A stretch of 64,000 nucleotides of DNA from an uncultured Erythrobacter sp. (GCA_947503275.1 CANNCZ010000001.1:1364001-1428000), one strand, 5' to 3'; positions 53,992 through 63,567 are shown, counted from the stretch's first letter. The notes: a model not told the origin generated them from the sequence alone. Translations and numbers: made by a program.

Positions 53992-54026
53992 ACCCCCGCT
54001 GGTGCAAACCGGCGGGGGTTTTGCTT
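53992..54026 (+). terminator. Intrinsic terminator after the RcnB-like gene
   Basis: A 12-bp stem (ACCCCCGCTGGT and ACCGGCGGGGGT, one G-U pair) with a GCAA loop is followed by TTTGCTTT. It lies 30 bases after the stop codon at 53962. Confidence 0.85.
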
Positions 54027-54121
54027 TGTGGCCATGGCCCAGCACTGCGATCTCACACAGGCTTGCGCGGGACTTGGACAGGACTTGCACAGGGCACTGC
54101 CTTTGCTAATCACATGGACAC

Positions 54122-54790
54122 ATGGCCAAGACCCAAACCATTCCCGACCAAGACGCCCTACGCCGCGTAGGTAAGACCGTGCGCGAGCGGCTTGCCGCTG
54201 ATCCCGGCGTTTACGAGATCAAGAACGAGCGGCTCGAACTGTTCGCGATTGGTGACTTCCTGACAAACGCGGAATGCGAGCGATTGTGCCTGATGGTCGA
54301 TCAGACGGCTCGACCATCGGCCTTGCATGAAGTCGACTATGATAGCGGTTTTCGCACATCCTACTCCGGCGATCTCGATCCGCATGACAGCTTTGTCAAA
54401 GGGCTAAACCGCAGGATCGATGATCTGCTGGGCATAAATCCCAGGGTTGGCGAAGCTATCCAGGGCCAGCGTTACCTTCCAGGCCAGGAGTTCAAACCGC
54501 ACAATGATTGGTTCTACACGTCCGAAAAGTACTGGCAGTATGAGCGCAAGCGCGGTGGTCAGCGCAGTTGGACGACTATGGCGTTCCTCAACACAGTTGA
54601 AGAAGGGGGCGAGACCGCCTTCGTCAATGCGGGTCTGAGGATTGAGCCAAAGCCGGGCGTCCTGTTGGTATGGAACAATGCATTGCCCGATGGCAGCCCC
54701 AATGAGGGGACAATGCATGCCGGCACCCCAGTTATTCAGGGTTCCAAATACATCATCACCAAATGGTATCGCACGCGCGCTTGGAAGTAG
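54122..54790 (+). CDS. 2OG-Fe(II) oxygenase, prolyl-4-hydroxylase type
   Basis: A 222-residue iron- and 2-oxoglutarate-dependent oxygenase. The iron ligands are visible: His and Asp in FKPHNDWF and His in TMHAGTPV, followed by Lys in GSKYIITKWYR, which should hold 2-oxoglutarate. TMAFLNTVEEGGETAFV matches the core strand region. No signal peptide; the protein substrate is unknown. Convergent with lysS (9 bases). Confidence 0.93.
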   Translation: MAKTQTIPDQDALRRVGKTVRERLAADPGVYEIKNERLELFAIGDFLTNAECERLCLMVDQTARPSALHEVDYDSGFRTSYSGDLDPHDSFVKGLNRRIDDLLGINPRVGEAIQGQRYLPGQEFKPHNDWFYTSEKYWQYERKRGGQRSWTTMAFLNTVEEGGETAFVNAGLRIEPKPGVLLVWNNALPDGSPNEGTMHAGTPVIQGSKYIITKWYRTRAWK

Positions 54791-54799
54791 CGTCGGCGA

Positions 54800-56422
54800 T
54801 TATGCCTTCGCCAAGGCCTCTGCGATCAGCTTACGGGTCGGCTCCACACCGTACAGCGCGATGAAGCTGCCCATGCGTGGCCCTTGCTCACTGCCCAGCA
54901 GCGTTTCGTAAAGCGCCCGGAACCAATCGCGCAGGTTCTCAAACCCATGCGCTTCGTCCTTGCCGATCTCATAGACCATGGTTTGCAAGTCCTCTGCACT
55001 CGCATCCGCTGACGCCGCCTCAAGCTGAGCATCAAGCGCCTGCAAAGCCGTAATCTCACCACCAAGCGGCGCACGCTTTGCCAGCGTCGGCGCCACAAAA
55101 TCGCGATTGTAGTTAACCGCTGCCTCAATCAGGCGCAGCAATGCGGGGTCCTCAACCGGAGCGCCCGTATAGCTCGCCACATAGTCGGCAAGGTTGGCAG
55201 GCGTTGCTTCCAAGCCCAGCACGCTGACGAGGTTCAGCAGTAGACTGTATGGAACCAACAGCTTGTCTCCGGCACCCGGCGCGTCGGGCCCATCCATCCG
55301 CTCATTGGCGCGCGTCAGATGCCACGCGGGATTACCCAACTGCTTGTCCAGAGATTGTTCGACCAGCCTTTCGCGGAACTGCCAGTAATCGTCGATCGCT
55401 TTAGGGATGACGCCTGCGTGCAGCTGCTTTGCGCTTTTGGGATTGGGGAAGATATAGAAGCCCAGCGATTCCTCGCTGCCATAGGTCAGCCATTCCTCAA
55501 TCGTCAGGCCATTGCCCTTCGATTTGCTGATTTTTTCGCCATTTTCATCAAGAAACAGCTCATATATCAGGCCTTCCGGCTTGTTTCCGCCCAAAACGCG
55601 CGCAATTTTTCCCGATTGAACACCACTATCGGTGAGATCCTTGCCGTACATCTCATAGTCAACGCCCAGCGCAACCCAGCGCATCGCCCAATCAACCTTC
55701 CACTGACATTTTGACATGCCACCAAGGGCGCTTTGTTCGATTACACTGCCATCCTCATCAACAAAGCGGATGATGCCAGCTTTGGCATCGACCACTTCGA
55801 TGGGCACTTGCAGCACTTCGCCGCTAGTCGGGCTGATCGGCATTACGGGCGAGTAGGTCTTGCGCCGCTCCTCACCCAATGTCGGCAGCATGATGTCCTG
55901 TATCGCGTCGAACCCGCGCAGCACGCCGCGCAGGGCATCGTCGAATGCGCCGCTATTGTAACGGTCGGATGAGCTTACGAACTCATAGTCAAAGCCAAAC
56001 TGATCAAGGAAAGCGCGCAGCATTGCATTGTTGTGCGCAGCAAAGCTCTCATGCTCATTGCTAAACGGGCTTGGGATGCGTGAAAGCGGCTTGCCCAGAT
56101 GCGCCGTCAGCATTTCCTTGTTCGGCACGTTGTCGGGGACCTTGCGCAGGCCATCCATGTCGTCGCTGAACGCGACCAGTCGCGTTTGCTCACCCGTCAG
56201 CGCCTCGTATGCGCGCCGCACGAAGGTGGTGCGCAGCACTTCTTGGAATGTGCCGATATGCGGTAGGCCCGATGGACCATAACCGGTCTCAAACAGCACT
56301 GGCTCACCGTCCGGTTTACCCTTGCCGCCCTTGCCATTTAGACGTTTGGCGAGGCGCTGTGCCTCTTGGAAGGGCCATGCCTTGGAACTTGCCGCGGCTT
56401 CGAGGAGTGCTGTGTCAGTCAT
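54800..56422 (-). CDS. lysS: Lysyl-tRNA synthetase, class I (archaeal type)
   Basis: A 540-residue class I LysRS charging tRNA-Lys. It has the HIGH-like motif GYGPSGLPHIGTFQE near residue 47 and the KMSKS-like motif EKISKSKGNGL near 291, plus the core LVAFSDDMDGLRKVP. Class I LysRS is found in archaea and in a minority of bacteria including many alphaproteobacteria. Nothing unusual in length; no class II LysRS is visible in the window. Confidence 0.96.
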   Translation of the reverse strand: MTDTALLEAAASSKAWPFQEAQRLAKRLNGKGGKGKPDGEPVLFETGYGPSGLPHIGTFQEVLRTTFVRRAYEALTGEQTRLVAFSDDMDGLRKVPDNVPNKEMLTAHLGKPLSRIPSPFSNEHESFAAHNNAMLRAFLDQFGFDYEFVSSSDRYNSGAFDDALRGVLRGFDAIQDIMLPTLGEERRKTYSPVMPISPTSGEVLQVPIEVVDAKAGIIRFVDEDGSVIEQSALGGMSKCQWKVDWAMRWVALGVDYEMYGKDLTDSGVQSGKIARVLGGNKPEGLIYELFLDENGEKISKSKGNGLTIEEWLTYGSEESLGFYIFPNPKSAKQLHAGVIPKAIDDYWQFRERLVEQSLDKQLGNPAWHLTRANERMDGPDAPGAGDKLLVPYSLLLNLVSVLGLEATPANLADYVASYTGAPVEDPALLRLIEAAVNYNRDFVAPTLAKRAPLGGEITALQALDAQLEAASADASAEDLQTMVYEIGKDEAHGFENLRDWFRALYETLLGSEQGPRMGSFIALYGVEPTRKLIAEALAKA

Positions 56423-56598
56423 AGGGGCACGCGCTTTGCAGAAGCAGCCGCCCTGTTCAAGCGCGAATCCTTTCCCAGCGCGCGCGTCGGCGGCTTGGTA
56501 GAAACGTCACACTATGCGTTTTATCGCATGGTGCAGGTGTAGAACGACCACATGCGCTCTTGGCCGTTAGTCACCGCTGGTTTAATAGTGGCCCCATC

Positions 56599-56997
56599 GT
56601 GACGCATCCCCGCCGTCCTTTTTTGTTGATTGTGATGTTGCTGGCCATCGGCCTGCGAACGACCCTTGGCGCGCCCTGCTGTATGCCGAGCGTTTCAGCA
56701 GCCAACACTGTCGAAAGCGCGGAGCATTCCGAGCATGCGCATCACGTCATCAGCGAAGATACCGAGCACGATGACGAGCACAGTGAAGCGCAATCCGATC
56801 CACATGGGGGACATGGTGATGACCCGAGTGCCAAGCCATGCTGCTCCGCATGTGGTCCCACTCTGCCGCCCGAACCATCACTGTTCATCTCCCGCACGAT
56901 TGCGCGCGATCTGCCTCAACCGACAGCGATCCGAACGCTTGCAACCCGGCCTCCATTCACAGCTTATGATGCGACGGGACCACCGCTCCTGATCTGA
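56599..56997 (+). CDS. Small His/Cys-rich exported protein (metal-binding?)
   Basis: A 132-residue protein: hydrophobic N-terminus (PFLLIVMLLAIGLRTTLGAPCC), then a histidine- and acid-rich stretch (HSEHAHHVISEDTEHDDEH, PHGGHGDD), then KPCCSACGPTLPPEPS. Eleven or more His plus paired Cys suggest metal binding, probably copper. Start uncertain: GTG 56599 is used; TTG 56560 and ATG 56635 are alternatives with no clear ribosome site. It is 33 bases upstream of an outer-membrane protein gene. I do not recognise a named family. Confidence 0.7.
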   Translation: MTHPRRPFLLIVMLLAIGLRTTLGAPCCMPSVSAANTVESAEHSEHAHHVISEDTEHDDEHSEAQSDPHGGHGDDPSAKPCCSACGPTLPPEPSLFISRTIARDLPQPTAIRTLATRPPFTAYDATGPPLLI

Positions 56998-57030
56998 ACT
57001 TCAACAATTTCAGATCAATAGGAGACTACC

Positions 57031-58131
57031 ATGAAATCGCTAATGAAGGCGGGCGTGTCGCTCGCTGCCACGTGCTGCGCGCTCGCGGCACCCTTTGCCC
57101 TTTCGCCTGCCCATGCTGATGATGATCATGCCGACGGCAATTCCAGCGCAAACGCTTTGGACCACGCGCCCATCGGCGTGATGGGCGATCACCGCCACGC
57201 CAAAGGCGAAGTGATGATCAGTTACCGCGTCATGCATATGAATATGGGCGGCGTGCAGATCGGAACGGACAGCGTATCGCCAGAAACGGTTGCGACCACA
57301 GTGCCGAACCGTTTTGCCGGTTCGCCGGGCCAGCCGCCAACCCTACGGATTGTGCCAACCTCAATGCGCATGGACATGCATATGGCAGGCATCATGTACG
57401 GCCTGTTCGATCAGGTCACTTTGATGGTCATGGCCAACTACGTCTCAAAAGAGATGGACCACATCACGTTTCGAGGAGGCATGGGCACCGCGCAGCTGGG
57501 CAATTTCACCACCTCACCGCAAGGGTTTGGCGATACGAAAGTCGCAGCCTTGATCGGGATAACGGACAATGTGCACATCAATGCCGGTGTCTCGCTGCCA
57601 ACAGGGTCGATCACTCAGACCGACGATATCCTGACGCCGATGGGTGGCACTCCGACGGTACGCCTGCCCTATCCGATGCAATTGGGATCGGGCACTTTAG
57701 ATCTGGAGCCGGGCATCACCTATCGCGACCAAAGCGCCGCTTTCGGCTGGGGCGCACAGCTGCGCGGCACGGTGCGGTTGGGCGACAATGATGAAGGTTA
57801 CGCCTTTGGCGACCGCGCCATGGCAACCGCTTGGGTCGCCGCATCGGTGACACAAGGCGTCGCAATTTCAGGGCGCGTTCAGGCAGAAAGCTTAGGAAGC
57901 ATAGATGGAATTGACCCGATGATCGTCGGGCCAGTGCAGACCGCGAACCCCGACTTTCACGGCGGAGAGAGCCTTACCGGGCTGATAGGTGTGAACTTTG
58001 CAGCAACCGGCGGCTCTTTGCGCGGATGGCGGTTAGGGATCGAAGGCGGGGTCCCGATCGTTCAAGATCTAAACGGCCCACAAATGCCGACCGATTACAC
58101 ACTGACGCTGGGCGTTCAGAAGAGTTTTTAA
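57031..58131 (+). CDS. Met/His-rich outer-membrane transporter-like protein
   Basis: A 366-residue barrel protein with a signal peptide ending at SPAHA. It resembles the 'transporter' family (phenol-degradation MetA-like fold) often seen with copper-resistance genes: YRVMHMNMGGVQIGTDSVS, MRMDMHMAGIMYGLFDQVTL, VMANYVSKEMDHITF and a C-terminal LTLGVQKSF barrel end. The Met and His clusters suggest interaction with copper or silver. Probably an operon with the His-rich gene upstream. The link to metals is inference from composition and family context. Confidence 0.82.
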   Translation: MKSLMKAGVSLAATCCALAAPFALSPAHADDDHADGNSSANALDHAPIGVMGDHRHAKGEVMISYRVMHMNMGGVQIGTDSVSPETVATTVPNRFAGSPGQPPTLRIVPTSMRMDMHMAGIMYGLFDQVTLMVMANYVSKEMDHITFRGGMGTAQLGNFTTSPQGFGDTKVAALIGITDNVHINAGVSLPTGSITQTDDILTPMGGTPTVRLPYPMQLGSGTLDLEPGITYRDQSAAFGWGAQLRGTVRLGDNDEGYAFGDRAMATAWVAASVTQGVAISGRVQAESLGSIDGIDPMIVGPVQTANPDFHGGESLTGLIGVNFAATGGSLRGWRLGIEGGVPIVQDLNGPQMPTDYTLTLGVQKSF

Positions 58132-58182
58132 ACCGGTTTCACGGCCAGCCCTGGGGCATTTATGCCCCAAGGGTCGCAAGGA

Positions 58183-58217
58183 GGGGCGGCTGGACTTTGG
58201 TCCGGTCGTCCCTTTTT
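58183..58217 (+). terminator. Intrinsic terminator after the transporter gene
   Basis: GGGGCGGCTGGAC and GTCCGGTCGTCCC pair around TTTG, with three imperfect positions tolerated as G-U pairs, followed by TTTTT. A smaller hairpin (TGGGGCAT, ATGCCCCA) lies just upstream near 58152. Confidence 0.8.
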
Positions 58218-58232
58218 CTCAGGCCATTCGCT

Positions 58233-58928
58233 TTAGGCAAAGACGCCTTGATAATCGTGCTCGGCTTTGAATTTCTTGAGCATGCCTGGGATCATAAATA
58301 AATCCCCGACGATCCAGCACATCCAGATCACAAACCCGACCAAACCCAGCGGCGGGAAGATAATCACCGTTACAAAGCTGCCGATAAACAGGCCCATCTG
58401 AATGAATGCGCTGTCTTTTTGACCGCAGTAAAACCGGTGCAGCGAAAACTGGCCCAAAACAAACCACAGAACGTAGGCGAGGCCAACGGAGCGGCCTGCC
58501 GGATCCCCAAAGATAAATCCTGAACTTCCCGAGCTGCTGCGCGCCGGCGCGCGTCCCGACATGCTGCGCGCAGCCGCTCTGATCTCGGCTTCTTGTTGTG
58601 CGGACATGCCGCCGCCGGTGGAACCGCCACCGGCGTTTACGCCCAGGCCCAATGGCTGTGCAGGCTGAGGGCGCGCTGCATTGCGAAAAGCCGCCATGGG
58701 ATCTTCGGGTTCGGCAGAGGCGACAGGAGGTTTGCCCGCGCGCTCACGCTCTGCGGCGATGAAGGCTTCACGCGCGGCCGCTACATCAGCATCACCAGCG
58801 GGCGCATCCATCGGCGCGGCCTGTTGCGCTTGTGCCTGCTGTGCGAGTGCGGGATCCGCACGGCCAAATCCGCCGCCCGGTGCCGGGGCCACCTCACCTG
58901 GTGCCAGCCCTTTTCTTCCAAAACTCAT
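58233..58928 (-). CDS. TM2-domain membrane protein
   Basis: A 231-residue protein: an Ala/Gly/Gln-rich, probably disordered N-terminus of ~145 residues, then a TM2 domain. Two helices (VGLAYVLWFVLGQFSLHRFYCGQ and GLFIGSFVTVIIFPPLGLVGFVIWM) flank the conserved HRFY and are followed by WIVGDLFMIPGM. The TM2 fold is common but of unclear function. Transcribed toward the transporter gene's terminator. Confidence 0.88.
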   Translation of the reverse strand: MSFGRKGLAPGEVAPAPGGGFGRADPALAQQAQAQQAAPMDAPAGDADVAAAREAFIAAERERAGKPPVASAEPEDPMAAFRNAARPQPAQPLGLGVNAGGGSTGGGMSAQQEAEIRAAARSMSGRAPARSSSGSSGFIFGDPAGRSVGLAYVLWFVLGQFSLHRFYCGQKDSAFIQMGLFIGSFVTVIIFPPLGLVGFVIWMCWIVGDLFMIPGMLKKFKAEHDYQGVFA

Positions 58929-59020
58929 TGCGTCCCTCTTGAGTCTGTAAATCTCAAATATTCGGCGTCGTGTTTACAGTAAGGGGGTTAATGCGAAATT
59001 ATCGTCCAGTATTCGGCAAA

Positions 59021-59470
59021 CTATCCGCTAGCCCCGATATAGCTGACCTTGCCGTTGGTGATTTCGTATTCGGAATAAGAGCAGCACATTTCCGTTCCAT
59101 CAAGCATGACATATCCCACAGACAGGAACACATATTGGCCGCTGACGCCGCTGTCATCGATGCGGATTGTGGGCGCACCGGGCGCAAAATTGAGACGGTA
59201 AAACGCGCGAATTTCGTCATGGCCAACCGCGACCAACCCGTTGGCGTGGACTTCGGCGTCGGGCGTGAAGGTCGCGATAAAACGGTCCATATTGCGCGAG
59301 CGATAGGCGTTGACATGGTTTTGCACCGCGGAAATTCTGGCCAAAGTTTGCGCGTCAGGGGCAGTTTGCGATGCTGCTTCGGGAGCAGGCGCAGTGCCCT
59401 GTTCTTGCGCGATAGCGGGCGCGTTCCACAACAGAGCGCTCGCAGTGATCAGCTTCAATGTTCCTTGCAT
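59021..59470 (-). CDS. Exported NTF2-like (SnoaL-type) protein
   Basis: A 149-residue protein with a signal peptide ending near AIAQEQG. The mature part starts with a helix (ARISAVQNHVNAYRSRNMDRFIATFTPDAEVHANG), then FYRLNFAP, YVFLSVGYVMLDGTEMCCSYSEYEIT. This is an NTF2-like pocket with a double Cys. Start at ATG 59470 after GAGGAGTTG. Substrate unknown. Confidence 0.85.
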   Translation of the reverse strand: MQGTLKLITASALLWNAPAIAQEQGTAPAPEAASQTAPDAQTLARISAVQNHVNAYRSRNMDRFIATFTPDAEVHANGLVAVGHDEIRAFYRLNFAPGAPTIRIDDSGVSGQYVFLSVGYVMLDGTEMCCSYSEYEITNGKVSYIGASG

Positions 59471-59565
59471 CGACAACTCCTCTGATGCGATGTTCCAATT
59501 CTTGCCCAGAACTATCGAAGCGATGCGTTTACATATCGTTTGCGCCGTCGCATCGTCGCCGAACC

Positions 59566-62361
59566 GTGAACACCCCCGCCCTTCCCTCTGTCGCGCCACT
59601 GCCCCTGCCCGCGCTTCATGCCAGCCATGGCGGTAATTGGCTGTGTCCTGCGAACGGCACAACCGGCGCGGTGTCAAAGGGCGAGGCGATTATGGCAGCG
59701 GCGGATACGCCGATCCTGATCCTGAACGCGCCACTGGTCGCAAATCGTCTGGGCTATCCTGACCTGTCTGGGCTCGATCTGTTGGAGCTGTTCGCCTTCG
59801 TCCACCCTGCGCGATTTTGCGTGCCTACCCCGCGCGGTCTGGCTCACGCGCTAGAACTGGACGAGCCAAAGGGCGATGACGGCGTGCCCGCATTCCTGCA
59901 ACTGGCAGCGGGCGCCTTGATCGCCGCGTGTGAGGACCCCGAATGGTTTGAGCGAGCGGGCGCGTGGAGCGTCCTGCAATCGCTCGAAAGGCTGCGCTGG
60001 CCGTGGGCGCAGGTGATAAAGCCGCATATTGCGCGGCCCCAACAGGCGGAAAAGTGGCTGTTTTCGGCGCTGCCCGAATGGGAGGAAGCAGGCGAGCGCG
60101 CTCCGCCTCGGCAGGTCGATTTGCCAGAGGCAGACGTGCTCGCGCAGCTTGATGCTCTGACCGGAGAGACAGCGGAGCGGCGCGAGGGTCAGCGCGCCTA
60201 TTCCAGCGATGTTGCGCGCATCTTTGCCCCCCGCACCAAAAGCGAAGTGCCGCATGTCGCGCTCGCACAGGCAGGCACCGGGATTGGCAAGACCTTGGGC
60301 TATCTCGCGCCTGCGTCACTATGGGCCAGCGCCTCTGGCGGCACAGTCTGGGTCTCCACCTTCACCAAGAACCTGCAACGCCAATTGCGCAGTGAAAGCC
60401 GCAGAGCTTGGCCTGCGAAACGCCCCGATGGCACCCCGCCGGTCGTGGTGCGAAAGGGGCGCGAGAATTATCTGTGCCTTCTCAATTTGGAGGATGCCTT
60501 GCAGGGCGGCTTTGCGGGCCGTCCAGCGGTTCTTGCGCAGCTCGTGGCGCGCTGGGCCGCGTTCACCCGCGATGGCGATATGATCGGCGGCGACCTGCCC
60601 GGCTGGCTGGGCACATTGTTTCGCAAACGCGGGATCGCCGCGCTCACCGATCAACGCGGCGAGTGCATCTACGCCGGGTGCCCGCATTACCGAAAGTGCT
60701 TCATCGAACGCGCCGCCCGCGACAGCGCTCAGGCCGATTTGGTGATCGCCAATCATGCATTGGTGATGGTCAATGCCGCGCGTGGCCGCGATCATGCTCA
60801 GCAACCCACCCGCATGATCTTTGACGAAGGACATCATGTCTTTGAGGCCGCCGACAGCACCTTTGCAGCCACGCTGTCGGGACAGGAAGCGATTGAGCTG
60901 CGCCGCTGGATCATGGGGCCAGAGCGCAAAAATCGCGGACGCAGGCGCGGCCTTTCCGCACGCCTCGCCGATGTGGCCAGTTATGATGATGCAGGCGGCG
61001 AAGCGATTGAAGCGGCGAGCGAGGCGGGCAAATTGCTCCCCGGCGAAGGTTGGTTGCAACGGCTGGCTGAAGGTGAACCGCTCGGTCCGATTGAAGCGTT
61101 GCTCGCTGCCGTGCGCACCGCGACCTATGCCCGCGACGAATCTGGCGGACAGGATGCTGGATACGGGATCGAGACAGAGGCCAGCGGATTGCCCGGCGAA
61201 GTGATCGAGGCCGCCGGTCTTGGCGCTCAGGCATTGGCCAGCATTCGCACACCTCTAATCCAGCTTGGCGGTCGGTTGGAGGCGATTATGGCAGACCCGC
61301 CGGATTGGCTCGATGGGCAAGGCCGAGCACGGATCGAAGGCGCTCGGTTCTCTCTGCAATGGCGGGTTGATTTGCTCACCGCTTGGGAATCGTTGCTGGC
61401 GCGATTGGGCGGCCCGGCGGACCCGGAATTCGTTGATTGGCTCGCGGTTGACCGCTCTGACGCGCGCGAATTTGACGTGGCGATCCATCGCCGTTGGCTC
61501 GACCCGATGAAGCCCTTTGCACGCACCGTCCTTGAACCCGCGCACGGCGTGATGCTCACCAGTGCAACCCTGACCGACCGCATTGGCGCAGAAGCTGGCG
61601 ATCCGTGGGAAGCCGCGATTACCCGCTCCGGCGCGGCTCACGTCGAAAGCCACCCGCTGCTCTCCTCTGCCGACAGCCCGTTCGACTATGCCGCGCGCGC
61701 CGAGGTTCTGATCGTTACCGATGTAAAAAAGGGTGACCTGCCCGGCCTCGCAGGAGCCTATGCGCGCCTAATCGAGGCGTCGGATGGCGGCGTGCTCGGC
61801 CTGTTCACCGCAATCCGGCGAATGCGCGCAGTGCATGGGCGGATTGCAGACCGATTGGCGCGCGAAGGTCTGCCCATTTACGCCCAGCATGTGGACCCGA
61901 TCGACACAGGTACTCTGGTCGATATCTTTCGCGACGATCCGCGCGCCAGCCTGCTGGGCACCGATGCTTTGCGTGACGGGGTGGATGTGCCGGGGCGTAG
62001 CCTGCGCTGCGTAGTGCTAGAGGCAGTGCCATGGCCGCGCCCTGATATTCTTCACAAAGCCCGCCGCGCCGCCGCACCGGGTCCCGGCAGCGCACATGAC
62101 GACCGCATCATCCGCGCACGTCTTGCACAAGGGTTCGGACGGTTGATCCGCAACAAGGACGACGCAGGCCATTTCGTGGTCCTTTCGGCCGCCTTCCCCA
62201 CCCGCCTACTCAGCGCTTTTCCAGAGGGAACGCACGTCCGCCGCGTCACTCTCGACGAAGCGTTAAGCCGTGTTGCAGGCGGATTGATCGGCGAAGATGC
62301 GACCTCACCCGCCGAAACAGGTGGAAACATCGACGCCGATGCCCCAGATACGATCGGATGA
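59566..62361 (+). CDS. XPD/DinG-family Fe-S DNA helicase
   Basis: A 931-residue superfamily 2 helicase. It has a ~200-residue N-terminal extension (LPALHASHGGNW, LVANRLGYPDLSGLDLLELFAFVHPARF), then Walker A AQAGTGIGKTLGYL, four Cys consistent with an Fe-S site (YLCLLNLE, then ECIYAGCPHYRKCF), and the DEAH box IFDEGHHVFE. Late motifs LTSATLTDR, GTDALRDGVDVPG and AQGFGRLIRNKDD complete it. I use the GTG at 59566 because homologous N-termini begin about here; an ATG at 59692 would be shorter. Likely repair of damaged or structured DNA. Confidence 0.88.
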   Translation: MNTPALPSVAPLPLPALHASHGGNWLCPANGTTGAVSKGEAIMAAADTPILILNAPLVANRLGYPDLSGLDLLELFAFVHPARFCVPTPRGLAHALELDEPKGDDGVPAFLQLAAGALIAACEDPEWFERAGAWSVLQSLERLRWPWAQVIKPHIARPQQAEKWLFSALPEWEEAGERAPPRQVDLPEADVLAQLDALTGETAERREGQRAYSSDVARIFAPRTKSEVPHVALAQAGTGIGKTLGYLAPASLWASASGGTVWVSTFTKNLQRQLRSESRRAWPAKRPDGTPPVVVRKGRENYLCLLNLEDALQGGFAGRPAVLAQLVARWAAFTRDGDMIGGDLPGWLGTLFRKRGIAALTDQRGECIYAGCPHYRKCFIERAARDSAQADLVIANHALVMVNAARGRDHAQQPTRMIFDEGHHVFEAADSTFAATLSGQEAIELRRWIMGPERKNRGRRRGLSARLADVASYDDAGGEAIEAASEAGKLLPGEGWLQRLAEGEPLGPIEALLAAVRTATYARDESGGQDAGYGIETEASGLPGEVIEAAGLGAQALASIRTPLIQLGGRLEAIMADPPDWLDGQGRARIEGARFSLQWRVDLLTAWESLLARLGGPADPEFVDWLAVDRSDAREFDVAIHRRWLDPMKPFARTVLEPAHGVMLTSATLTDRIGAEAGDPWEAAITRSGAAHVESHPLLSSADSPFDYAARAEVLIVTDVKKGDLPGLAGAYARLIEASDGGVLGLFTAIRRMRAVHGRIADRLAREGLPIYAQHVDPIDTGTLVDIFRDDPRASLLGTDALRDGVDVPGRSLRCVVLEAVPWPRPDILHKARRAAAPGPGSAHDDRIIRARLAQGFGRLIRNKDDAGHFVVLSAAFPTRLLSAFPEGTHVRRVTLDEALSRVAGGLIGEDATSPAETGGNIDADAPDTIG

Positions 62362-62377
62362 CCAAGCAGAGGCACCT

Positions 62378-63460
62378 ATGATCGAACATGTTGATTATAT
62401 TGTCCGTCTGATCGGCATTGGAGCCAGTTTGATGTTGCTTGCATTGATCGTCGCCAATGAGGTGCGCACGCATATCAAAATCCCTCTGATAGGTATGATC
62501 ATTGGTGCTGCCGGTTACTTGATGAATTCAACGCCATTGATGATGGCAACTACGCCGATTGATCCGATTATCGATCTTCTCTCAATTTCAACCCCATTTT
62601 GGATATGGCTGTTTGCCCGCCGCCTGTTTGAAAGAGAGCCAGAGCATAGAATGCGCTACACTGCGTTCGGTCTATTGGCGCTCGGCTGGTTTATCGGGAA
62701 TTTCCTTCCGTCGACATGGCCTGCGGGGTTTTTGCTGCTGCATTTCACGGCATTGGCTCTGATAGGCGATTTGATCAGGATTGGCGTGTTTGAGCGGGAT
62801 GATGATCTAGTCGAACAGCGCCGAGCCATCCGACTTTGGTTACCGCTGTTGGTCGGTGCGCAGGCAGCGAGCATCTTGATCTTTGAGCTGTTTGAGCTGG
62901 CAGCCGATATGGAAGGCCAACTGCCTTTGATCAGCGTTATCAACTCTACCATAATTCTGGTGTTGGTATTGTTTTCTGGTCTCGCTGTATTGCGCACGGA
63001 TCCCGAGCTGCTGGGTGAGACGGCGAAGGACGCTGCGGCTGATGAAGAAGACGTCCCTGCACTCGATTTGTCGCCCAGCGAAACCGTGCTGCATGACAAG
63101 CTGACCGCGGCCATGGATGACGGTGCCTATCGTGAACCGGGTCTGTCTATCGCAGGGTTGGCGGCTTTGCTGGACACGCCGGAGCATCGTCTGCGCGCGC
63201 TCATCAATCAGCGGCTCGGCTATCGCAATTTCTCCGCCTTTTTGAACCGCCACCGGATCACCGAAGCGCGCGAAAAACTCTCCAGCCGCGATGATGTGGA
63301 CTTGCCCGTGCTCACAATTGCGATGGATTTGGGATACAATTCGCTGCCGACCTTCAATCGCGCCTTCCGCAGCGAAACCGGCACAACACCCAGTGAATTT
63401 AGGCGCTTAGCGATCACAGACGGGACTGTTGAGCTCGAAGGAGCGGCTGTTCAAAACTGA
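62378..63460 (+). CDS. AraC-type regulator with a seven-helix membrane domain
   Basis: A 360-residue protein: about seven membrane helices in residues 5-215 (including LIGIGASLMLLALIVANEV and LWLPLLVGAQAASILIFELFEL), an acidic linker, then an AraC HTH pair: GLSIAGLAALLDTPEHRLRALINQRLG and LTIAMDLGYNSLPTFNRAF with the family end GTTPSEFRR. A membrane-bound sensor-regulator. It starts 16 bases after the helicase stop, with GCAGAGGC as ribosome site, and is followed by a sterol desaturase gene. Confidence 0.93.
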   Translation: MIEHVDYIVRLIGIGASLMLLALIVANEVRTHIKIPLIGMIIGAAGYLMNSTPLMMATTPIDPIIDLLSISTPFWIWLFARRLFEREPEHRMRYTAFGLLALGWFIGNFLPSTWPAGFLLLHFTALALIGDLIRIGVFERDDDLVEQRRAIRLWLPLLVGAQAASILIFELFELAADMEGQLPLISVINSTIILVLVLFSGLAVLRTDPELLGETAKDAAADEEDVPALDLSPSETVLHDKLTAAMDDGAYREPGLSIAGLAALLDTPEHRLRALINQRLGYRNFSAFLNRHRITEAREKLSSRDDVDLPVLTIAMDLGYNSLPTFNRAFRSETGTTPSEFRRLAITDGTVELEGAAVQN

Positions 63461-63532
63461 AAAAGCACGGTCAGTTTCGAAATTGACCGCATGTTTTTGG
63501 CATTGAGAGGATTTTGGCGGTCGTGATCGGCA

Positions 63533-63554
63533 GTTTGGGCTCATCAGCTCAAAC
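63533..63554 (+). promoter_or_regulatory. Inverted repeat before the sterol desaturase ribosome site
   Basis: GTTTGGGCT and AGCTCAAAC pair at eight of nine positions around CATC. The dyad abuts the AGGAGA ribosome site and lies 14 bases before the ATG at 63568. It may be a leader hairpin or an operator, possibly for the adjacent AraC regulator. Confidence 0.4.
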
Positions 63555-63567
63555 AGGAGACCGCTCC

